Assembly: GCF_014773485.1 (NCBI RefSeq)
Contig: NZ_JACXBP010000004.1
Span: forward strand, 310,001-374,000
Reading direction: 5' to 3'
DNA length: 64,000 nt
Origin: Erwinia aphidicola
GTDB lineage: Bacteria > Pseudomonadota > Gammaproteobacteria > Enterobacterales > Enterobacteriaceae
The translations under genes were made by a program, and so were the position numbers. A model generated the notes under the pieces. That model had not been told where the DNA came from. It saw only the letters and a program-made list of their open reading frames with translations, and searched no databases. Of this stretch, positions 57,712-64,000 are shown piece by piece (the stretch's first letter is position 1; each line of letters begins with the position of its first letter).

Positions 57712-58194
57712 TCAGCCTTTGATAACGCTATCCACTGCGGCCTGAGCACACTGCTCATCCAGATTGCCGCCCGGTGCTCCGCCCACGCCGACTGCGCCGA
57801 TCACCTGGTCGCCGTCACGCAGCGGCAGGCCGCCAGCCAGCAGCAGGAAGCCAGGGACTTCACGCATGCCGGCGGCGCCCGCGTTAGACTGAGCGGCTTC
57901 CATCACTTTGCCAGACGGGTTTTTGGTGCTGAGCGCGGTGAAGGCTTTCATCTTGCTGGCTTCGATGGTGTGCGGGCCGGCATTGTCCATGCGCTGCAGG
58001 GCTTTCACATTGCCGCCGCGATCCAGTACGGTCACGCTAACGTTGTAATTTTTAGCCGAGCAGGATTTGATCACCGCAGCGGCGAGGTCGTTGGCCTGCT
58101 GCAGTGAGATATTTTTTTCAGTCAGCGTGGCGGCGTGCAGGGGCAGAGCGCTCAGGCCAGCGAGTACAGCCAGGGTAGAGAAGGTAAGCTTCAT
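57712..58194 (-). CDS. Secreted GlcG/HbpS-like (DUF336) protein
   Basis: The 160-residue precursor has a signal peptide (LSALPLHA-AT) and one GlcG/HbpS domain (ITLQQANDL-like ISLQQANDLAAAVIKSC; VLDRGGNVKALQRMDNAG; GGLPLRDGDQVIGAVGVGGAPG). Members bind heme or small ligands; in Streptomyces, HbpS senses heme and redox stress with the SenS kinase. Here it lies 72 bp after a response regulator gene on the same strand, so it may be the sensor or target of that pair. Confidence 0.82.
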   Translation of the reverse strand: MKLTFSTLAVLAGLSALPLHAATLTEKNISLQQANDLAAAVIKSCSAKNYNVSVTVLDRGGNVKALQRMDNAGPHTIEASKMKAFTALSTKNPSGKVMEAAQSNAGAAGMREVPGFLLLAGGLPLRDGDQVIGAVGVGGAPGGNLDEQCAQAAVDSVIKG

Positions 58195-58265
58195 CTTTAG
58201 GGTTCCTGTTATCGTTCAGAGAACCCTATTTTGCGCAAAGCGTGCGGTTACTACTATTCGGTTAA

Positions 58266-58913
58266 TTACCCGTTCGACCTGGTAGATTTACCAGGTTGCG
58301 ACAGCATTTTCAGCCGGGCGTACTCCCAGACCAGCGGGGCGAGGCTGCTGACTTCCAGCCGGGCGAAGATCGAGGCGCGATGAGCTTCGGCAGTGCGCGG
58401 TGAGAGCGAAAGTGCGCGGGCGATCTCCTTGGCGCTTTGGCCCTCGACCAGCAGCTCGAGCACTTCGCGTTCACGCAGGGTGAGCTGGGCGAATTTGTTC
58501 TCCAGCAGCTGTCGCTCCTGCTGCTGCGCGGCCCGCTGCTCGCTCTCCACCAGCGCTTCGCTGATGCAGTCGATCAGCTTGTCGCTGTCGAGCGGCTTGG
58601 TGAAAAACTCCCAGGCACCGTGCTGAAAGGCGCGGCGGCAGAGGTCGATGGTGCCGTGCCCGGTCATCAGGATCACCGGAACCAGCGGATAGTGCTGCGA
58701 GGTCTCCTCCAGCCAGCTCAGGCCACTTTTGCCGGGCATGCGAATGTCCATCAGCAGGCAGCCGGTTAGCGTGGGCGTTACGCTGCTATCGGCTTCAAAG
58801 GCGGCCACGCTGCTGTAGGTAGTGACCTGCCAGCCCAGCGTTTGCAGCAGAAAACTGAGTGAGTCGCGGATTGAGGCATCATCGTCAATCAGCCAGATAG
58901 GTGAGGTACTCAT
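58266..58913 (-). CDS. FixJ/TtrR-type response regulator
   Basis: The protein starts at the ATG at 58913 that overlaps the kinase stop (ATGA) with GGAG 5 nt upstream, giving 215 residues. It has a receiver domain with the phospho-aspartate in LLMDIRMPG (D56) and K106 in FTKPLD, and a LuxR/FixJ helix-turn-helix (LTLREREVLELLVEGQSAKEIA). It works with the histidine kinase encoded just upstream. Confidence 0.88.
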   Translation of the reverse strand: MSTSPIWLIDDDASIRDSLSFLLQTLGWQVTTYSSVAAFEADSSVTPTLTGCLLMDIRMPGKSGLSWLEETSQHYPLVPVILMTGHGTIDLCRRAFQHGAWEFFTKPLDSDKLIDCISEALVESEQRAAQQQERQLLENKFAQLTLREREVLELLVEGQSAKEIARALSLSPRTAEAHRASIFARLEVSSLAPLVWEYARLKMLSQPGKSTRSNG

Positions 58914-60235
58914 TGCTGCTCCCATAACTGAAAATGCAACTGGATACAGGCACCACCGCCCGCATGGTTAGAGAGGGTGATTTTGCCGTTCATGCGCAAC
59001 ATCAGGGTTTCGGCCAGCGACATCCCAAGGCCAATTCCTTCACTGCGGGTGGTGTAAAACGGCATCAGCGCCTGCTCTATTCCTTCGGTTGAGAATCCGC
59101 GCCCGCCGTCGGTTAAGGTTAGCACCACGCTTTCTTCTTCCCGGCGGCAGTGCACCTGCACCCAACCTTTGCGCTGGCTGCTTTGCGCCTGTATCGCATT
59201 GCTCAGCAGGTTGTGCAGCACCTGTTCCAGCCAGAGCGGATCGGCTTTTACCTGTAGGGAAGGCGGGGGGAAGTCGCGCTGCACGGTGATATCGCCTTCG
59301 CGAATTTCACGCGCCAGCAGATCCTCCACTCGCGTCCAGACGCGTTTGATCTCTACCGCGCCCAGCGTGACTTCACGCTGTTCCAGATGGTCGCGAAAAC
59401 GCTGTAGTAGCGATGCGATGCGCTGTGTCTGACCCAGCGCGCCTTCCAGCGCGGCAGGTATCTGGCTGACGTCGCCTTTGGCCAGCAAATGCTGTGCCGC
59501 CTTTAACCAGTTCTGAATCGCCGCCAGCGGCTGATTGATCTCATGCACCATGCCGGTGGTGATTTCCCCCAGCGCATTCAGCCGGGTATGTTGATAAAAC
59601 TGTGCGCGGCGGTCGGCCTGGCGCTGGCGCTGGTACTGGTGCACGAACACCATCATCAGCGTCAGCAATGCCGCCAGCAGCAGCGGTGGCCACAGTGCGA
59701 GCGCCTGCCAACGTGGCGAAGCGCTGGCCGTCAGCGTGAACGGCTGCAGCTCCTGAGCGAAGGTAGTGGTCCAGTGCCACCAGCCGACGCTCTCCTGAGC
59801 CCGCGAGCTGAGCAGCACGGTGCCCTGCCAGTTTAGCGCCAGATGCCGGAAGCCAGACTGTTTTCTCGCGTCGTCAATCACCGGGCGGAAGTCGACCAGT
59901 TCGCGCACCTGCTGCCAGGGGTTGTTCAGCCAGTAGCGGCCATTGTCCGCTGGGGTAATGCGGATCTCCTGCGAAGCGTTGGCAGGCAGCGGCTCAATGG
60001 CGACAATTTGCGGAAATTTATGGTTCAGGGCGGCGGCATCGCTGCCGGGGGAGATCAGCGGCAGCACGGCGGCATTTTGCGTTAAGCGGTAGGCAATCTG
60101 GGTTTCCAGTGCCTGAAAAGAGGCCTCAAAGCTTTTCCACTGCTGATAAAGCTGCACGCCAGGCACCAGCACCAGCGGGATCAGCATCAGGATCAGCCAG
60201 ACGATCAGGCTGCGTTTTATGAGCGGAGGCGTCAC
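58910..60235 (-). CDS. Sensor histidine kinase (DctB/TtrS-like)
   Basis: The 441-residue protein has a first span (about residues 9-30), a periplasmic sensor of about 150 residues, a second span (about 179-199), the phospho-acceptor box GEITTGMVHEINQPLAAI (H231) and an ATPase domain with LLSNAIQAQ, TDGGRGF and GIGLGMSL. The H-box is of the DctB/FixL class. The signal is not known; the neighbouring HbpS-like protein is a candidate partner. Confidence 0.88.
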   Translation of the reverse strand: MTPPLIKRSLIVWLILMLIPLVLVPGVQLYQQWKSFEASFQALETQIAYRLTQNAAVLPLISPGSDAAALNHKFPQIVAIEPLPANASQEIRITPADNGRYWLNNPWQQVRELVDFRPVIDDARKQSGFRHLALNWQGTVLLSSRAQESVGWWHWTTTFAQELQPFTLTASASPRWQALALWPPLLLAALLTLMMVFVHQYQRQRQADRRAQFYQHTRLNALGEITTGMVHEINQPLAAIQNWLKAAQHLLAKGDVSQIPAALEGALGQTQRIASLLQRFRDHLEQREVTLGAVEIKRVWTRVEDLLAREIREGDITVQRDFPPPSLQVKADPLWLEQVLHNLLSNAIQAQSSQRKGWVQVHCRREEESVVLTLTDGGRGFSTEGIEQALMPFYTTRSEGIGLGMSLAETLMLRMNGKITLSNHAGGGACIQLHFQLWEQQ

Positions 60236-60471
60236 CAGTTTATCCTTATATCAAATGGGCTGCCTGATTGAGCCTTAATTATTACCAGGAATCAACCGTG
60301 CGGCGAGTTGAACAGGACCGGTCCCGGTAACAAAATGAGTAATGAGTGCCATATGTAAATTGTTGACGCGTTTCGGAAAATACGTTAAATCACTGGAGCC
60401 TTTCTGATCCGCTATTTTTAGTCACATTAAAATAATAAAAAAAATCCAATTTCACTGGAGCTATTTGCATT
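60236..60471. promoter_or_regulatory. Divergent control region of kinase and EAL genes
   Basis: The gap serves both directions. A possible + strand promoter is TTGACG (60363-60368) and TTAAAT (60385-60390) with a 16-bp spacer. No gene or strong palindrome was seen. Confidence 0.35.
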
Positions 60472-61806
60472 ATGCCAGGACGAAGAACAGGTAAAACCCC
60501 TAACGAAGAACATCTCGAATATCTCTGCCGGATGGCTTTCCTGAGTGGTTTAGGGGTTATTGTCGGGTGGCTGGCGGTATTCAGTTTGATGCACCAATGG
60601 GGAGAGGTTGAGTCACTGCTGGTGATGGCTGGTGCAGCCCTGGCCAGCTGGCGGGTTGCAATGCGCGGCAATTTTTCCAGCGGGCTGATGCTGGCCCAGC
60701 TGCTTCATCTTATTTACGTCGTGGTGTTTTGCCTGCGCTATGATATTCCCGACCAGGGGATCCCGCGAACCACGCACCTGTATCTGCTGACTGTCGCGCT
60801 GGTGGGCTATATCAATTATCAGCGCAGGCACACGCTGGCACAGCTGGCGCTTATCGCCAGCACGCTGCTGGCGTTTATTATTCTCAGCAGTGCCGACTTA
60901 ATCTATCCATTTGCTCACCCCATGCAACACCGATTGCGTATTTATATCCCGCTGGTGAATGTCATTTTAGCCACGGGGATTTTATGCGCTGGCATCGTGG
61001 CGATGCAGGCCGACTTTTCCCGCCGCAGCGAGAAGATCCGCGCGATCCAGCATGCGCTCTACAATGACGAATTCGTGCTGTTTTATCAGCCGCTGCTGAA
61101 TGCGACCGGGCAGATTAGCGGAGCCGAAGCGCTGCTACGCTGGCAGCTGCCGGGCAAGGGAGTGGTGCCGCCGTCCGAGTTTATTCCCGCTGCCCAGCAG
61201 GCCGGGCTGATGCCTGCGGTGGGGGACTGGGTGATCGGCAGCGCTTTTCGCGAGCTGGCACACTGGCAGGCTAACCCGGCCACGTCGCATCTTACGCTGT
61301 CGATCAACGTTACCGTGGATCACCTGATGAAACCTGAGTTCGTTGCGCGCCTGATCCAGCAGGCGGACAGGGCGCAGATCCCCCCTGCGCGGGTGAAGCT
61401 TGAACTGACAGAGAGCGTGTTTGCCTCCGATATCGACGCCGTGGTGGCGAAAATGGTTGCCCTGGCCGCTGCCGGATTCCGCTTCTCGCTCGATGATTTT
61501 GGCACCGGTTTTTCATCGCTTAGCTATCTGCGCCGCCTGCCGCTGGAGCAGATCAAAATCGACCGCAGCTTTATCTCCGGCGCAAGTGAAAATCGTAAGG
61601 GGGCAGTGATCGCCAGGAATATTGCGCGCATGGGGCTGGAGCTGAAGCTGGAAGTGCTGGCCGAAGGCATTGAAACGGCGGAGCAGTGGTCGCTGATGCA
61701 GGATTTTGGCTGTACGGCGTTTCAGGGGTTCTACTTTTCGCGCCCGCTGAGTATTGAAGATTTTCGCGCTTTTTCGCTGCAGAATCGGCAACAGGGGCCG
61801 GCGTGA
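60472..61806 (+). CDS. Membrane EAL-domain cyclic-di-GMP phosphodiesterase
   Basis: The 444-residue protein has about five or six membrane segments in its first 185 residues, without a large periplasmic loop, and a C-terminal EAL domain with all key motifs (GAEALLRW, LTES, LDDFGTGFSSLSYL, IKIDRSFI, AEGIETAEQ, QGFYFSRPL). No GGDEF domain is present, so it should only degrade cyclic-di-GMP. Several candidate cyclic-di-GMP and motility proteins thus lie within 22 kb. Confidence 0.88.
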   Translation: MPGRRTGKTPNEEHLEYLCRMAFLSGLGVIVGWLAVFSLMHQWGEVESLLVMAGAALASWRVAMRGNFSSGLMLAQLLHLIYVVVFCLRYDIPDQGIPRTTHLYLLTVALVGYINYQRRHTLAQLALIASTLLAFIILSSADLIYPFAHPMQHRLRIYIPLVNVILATGILCAGIVAMQADFSRRSEKIRAIQHALYNDEFVLFYQPLLNATGQISGAEALLRWQLPGKGVVPPSEFIPAAQQAGLMPAVGDWVIGSAFRELAHWQANPATSHLTLSINVTVDHLMKPEFVARLIQQADRAQIPPARVKLELTESVFASDIDAVVAKMVALAAAGFRFSLDDFGTGFSSLSYLRRLPLEQIKIDRSFISGASENRKGAVIARNIARMGLELKLEVLAEGIETAEQWSLMQDFGCTAFQGFYFSRPLSIEDFRAFSLQNRQQGPA

Positions 61807-61828
61807 AGCAGGTTGATGGGATACAGCA

Positions 61829-61854
61829 AAGCCCCGGTCTTATCACCAGGGCTT
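61829..61854. terminator. Hairpin between the EAL and sugar kinase genes
   Basis: AAGCCC and GGGCTT with an inner CCGGT/ACCAGG pairing make a stem in the 64-bp gap between two convergent genes. It is a likely bidirectional terminator. Confidence 0.55.
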
Positions 61855-61870
61855 GATGATTGCTGTGGCA

Positions 61871-62806
61871 TCAGCCAAACAGCCGCTGACGGTTTTGCGT
61901 CAGCGCGTGCGCCACGTCGGGCAGCATCGGGAAGGAGCTTTGGCCACCATATTTCTGAATCGAGCAGGAGCTGATCTCTGCCGCGAAGGGAATCGCTTCC
62001 TCCAGGGCAATATGGTTGACCAGGCAATAAGCGATGCCGCCGATAAATGAGTCCCCCGCCCCGGTGGTATCCACCACGTCCGGGCAGAATACCGCCGGAT
62101 AGTGTTGCGCTCCCGCCTGACTCGACAGCACGGCGCCTTTTTCCCCCAGCGTAATAATCACCTGGCCATTAACCCGCTGATGCAGCTCCGCCGCGCAGGT
62201 GATGGCATCGCTCACCGAGGCGACGGAGCTTTGATTCATCAGGCTGGCTTCGGTCTCATTGACCACCAGGAAATCGACCTGGCTGAGCGCCTGCGCGGAG
62301 ATGTGGCGGGCAGGGGCATTGTTCAGCAGGATCTGGCAGTGGTGCTGGCGCGCCAGGGCGATGGCGCGATCCACCACCTGTTCAGGGATCTCGGATTGCA
62401 GTATCACCAGCGGGCGATCGCGAAACAGATCGTCGGTAATATCGGCTTCGCCGATCAGATAGTTCGCCCCTTTAATAATCGTGCTGCAATAGTCACCGGA
62501 CTCGAGGATCTGCACGATGCCAATGCCGGAGGTTTTTCCGCGCTGGCTAATTTGAGTCACGGAAACCCCGTTCTCGCTCAGCGATTTAAGCAGTTCGCTG
62601 CCGTAAATATCATTGCCGACACAGCCAACCATATTCACATTCAGCCCCAGTTTGGCGCACTGCACCGCCTGGTTTGCGCCTTTTCCACCGGGCATCAGCA
62701 TCAGCTCATTACCGGTGAAGGTCTCCCCAATCTCCGGCAGGCGATCCTGCTGGACGAGAATGTCATAGTTAAGACTGCCAATAACAACAACATTATGTTT
62801 CATCAT
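61871..62806 (-). CDS. PfkB-family sugar kinase (ribokinase-like)
   Basis: The 311-residue protein has the two PfkB signatures: GGKGANQAVQCAKLG (40-54) and DTTGAGDSFIGGIAY with catalytic D252. It is close to ribokinase, but the substrate could be another pentose, a nucleoside or a related sugar. It follows the RpiR regulator by 8 bp in the same direction. Confidence 0.85.
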   Translation of the reverse strand: MMKHNVVVIGSLNYDILVQQDRLPEIGETFTGNELMLMPGGKGANQAVQCAKLGLNVNMVGCVGNDIYGSELLKSLSENGVSVTQISQRGKTSGIGIVQILESGDYCSTIIKGANYLIGEADITDDLFRDRPLVILQSEIPEQVVDRAIALARQHHCQILLNNAPARHISAQALSQVDFLVVNETEASLMNQSSVASVSDAITCAAELHQRVNGQVIITLGEKGAVLSSQAGAQHYPAVFCPDVVDTTGAGDSFIGGIAYCLVNHIALEEAIPFAAEISSCSIQKYGGQSSFPMLPDVAHALTQNRQRLFG

Positions 62807-62814
62807 TTCGGCCC

Positions 62815-63696
62815 TTAATTGGCGGTGCGTTTGGACGCCACCGCATTTCTGGTGTTGTGTAAACTGGTTTGGCTCTTTTCGCTGGTTTTGCTGGCGATAA
62901 TGGTAAAAATGGCATCCAGAATATTGAGGTGGACAATACGCGTGGTGGCATTTTCCCCGGTAATCGGGTTGTTTTTCACCGAGGAGATAATCGAGTGTTT
63001 GGCGATCAGGCTGAGCGGGCTATTGGGATAGTTGGTCAGGCAGATGGTTTCGGCACCATGCTCATTGGCGGCTTTAACCATCTGGATAATATCGGTGGTC
63101 TGCCCGGAGTGCGAAATCGCCAGCAGAATATCGCCCGGCTGCATCAGCGAGGCGGTCATCAGCTGCTTGTGGCTGTCGCTGAATACCGAAGAGAAGATGC
63201 CAATCTTGAGCAGCTTATGATTGAAGTCATCGCAGATCGATCCCGACCCCCCGCAGCCGGCAATAAAGATACGTGCGCTTTCCGGCTTGTTAATAAACAG
63301 CCATGCGACGGCCTTGATCACCGCGCTGTTAATCACGCTCAACGATTCCTGTAGTGCCATAACTGAATTCAGGAAGGTGCTCTCAATAACCTGTTCGACA
63401 TACTTTTCAGAGTCGGGGATCAGCGGAATATCGACAATCTCCTCCTGCGAGTTAACCTGCCTGCCAATATTGAGCTTTAGATCGTGAAAACCGGTGAAGC
63501 CCAGCTTTTTCGACACTTTGGTAATACTGGAAACGCTGACGTTGAGATAATTAGCGATATCCGTAATACACATTTTAGATAATGACTGGGGGTTGTCATC
63601 AATAAAGCGGGCAATTGAACGTTCTTTTTTACCCAGCTCGGGTGCAAGCGTTCGCGCCAGTAAAAATATCTCATTGCCTTTAAGTCGGTTATGCAT
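62815..63696 (-). CDS. MurR/RpiR-family regulator
   Basis: The 293-residue protein has the RpiR helix-turn-helix (MCITDIANYLNVSVSSITKVSKKLG) and a SIS sugar-phosphate domain (ARIFIAGCGGSGSICDDFNHKLLK; LLAISHSGQTTDIIQMVKAA). It is first in the pair with the sugar kinase and faces an array of palindromes in the adjoining control region, its probable operators. Confidence 0.85.
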   Translation of the reverse strand: MHNRLKGNEIFLLARTLAPELGKKERSIARFIDDNPQSLSKMCITDIANYLNVSVSSITKVSKKLGFTGFHDLKLNIGRQVNSQEEIVDIPLIPDSEKYVEQVIESTFLNSVMALQESLSVINSAVIKAVAWLFINKPESARIFIAGCGGSGSICDDFNHKLLKIGIFSSVFSDSHKQLMTASLMQPGDILLAISHSGQTTDIIQMVKAANEHGAETICLTNYPNSPLSLIAKHSIISSVKNNPITGENATTRIVHLNILDAIFTIIASKTSEKSQTSLHNTRNAVASKRTAN

Positions 63697-63772
63697 GTTC
63701 AGGGCTCGTAGAAAAATTTATCCGTAAGCTAGCATGGGGGGTAAACGAAAAGTGTTAACCAGATCACATGCT

Positions 63773-63899
63773 GTAAAACGTTTTACTATGTCGTTTTACT
63801 GGGAGTAAAATAAAATCATCATATTATGCGCTTTCATTTTACTGGCAGGAAAATGAAAGCATAAGTATCTGTTTTAAAGGTGTTTTACTGATAATAAAA
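63773..63899. promoter_or_regulatory. Array of RpiR-type palindromic operators
   Basis: Four elements share GTTTTACT: GTAAAACGTTTTAC (63773-63786, perfect), TTTTACTGGGAGTAAAA (63794-63810, perfect arms), TTTTACTGGCAGGAAAA (63837-63853, inside 11-bp perfect arms GCTTTCATTTT and AAAATGAAAGC at 63830-63860) and TTTTACTGATAATAAAA (63883-63899). They lie between the RpiR gene and whatever gene starts beyond the window. No other gene was seen in 63697-64000. Confidence 0.7.
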
Positions 63900-64000
63900 T
63901 TTTCACTATTAAAAACTTTCTGTCAGTTTTATTTTCGGTGTTATTTGATTTTTACCATTTACCACGCGGGTAAATTCACTTATAACGCAAGGGAAACTTC

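Overview
The window reads as chromosome of a member of the Enterobacterales. Many products track Escherichia coli proteins almost residue for residue (AbgABRT, BtsS, BtsR, BtsT, YjiA, YjiX, LldD, LldR, MdtIJ, BglA, AscG, FtnA). The gene order, the malonate decarboxylase locus, the Tat-exported oxalate decarboxylase and the high GC content point to an environmental or plant-associated lineage such as Erwiniaceae. That placement is inference. No rRNA, tRNA, CRISPR array, prophage or insertion sequence was recognised. The window is an accessory-rich patchwork of transport and catabolic modules, each with its own regulator.

Left part (1-15 kb): the 3' part of mdcH with mdcR; a bicupin oxalate decarboxylase; a secreted PAP2 phosphatase; the p-aminobenzoyl-glutamate locus abgT-abgB-abgA with divergent abgR; a porin; an acetyltransferase; an orphan iron-type binding protein behind a near-consensus Fur box; a Tae4-like peptidoglycan amidase with an overlapping small membrane protein as candidate immunity; and ferritin ftnA behind Fur-like sites.

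Middle part (15-35 kb): a SorC regulator opposite a class I aldolase, a P-loop kinase-like protein, an ascorbate-type PTS (EIIA, EIIB, EIIC) and a small helical protein, which together look like an uncharacterised sugar route. Next comes a small unlisted Hok-type toxin gene that runs into the 3' end of a TonB-dependent siderophore receptor. A complete FecCD-type ABC importer follows, whose last gene is unexpectedly an RpiR/SIS regulator. Then comes a beta-glucoside module: two family 1 6-phospho-beta-glucosidases, a lactose/cellobiose PTS and a divergent AscG-like repressor behind an AscG-type operator.

Right part (35-64 kb): YceI; an O-antigen chain-length regulator; an NCS1 permease with a PAS-LuxR regulator; a possible small RNA; a polytopic chemoreceptor; a GGDEF-EAL protein; a TetR unit with its operator; lldR-lldD with two LldR-type operators; yddG; mdtJI; a LacI regulator; btsSR immediately beside yjiA-yjiX-btsT, with three 20-bp-phased BtsR-like boxes and a CRP-like site in front of btsT; a histidine kinase/response regulator pair next to a secreted HbpS/GlcG-like protein; an EAL phosphodiesterase; and a PfkB sugar kinase with an RpiR regulator facing an array of repeated palindromes at the right edge.

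A family of GTAG-headed palindromic repeats (REP/REPIN-like) is scattered through the intergenic gaps.
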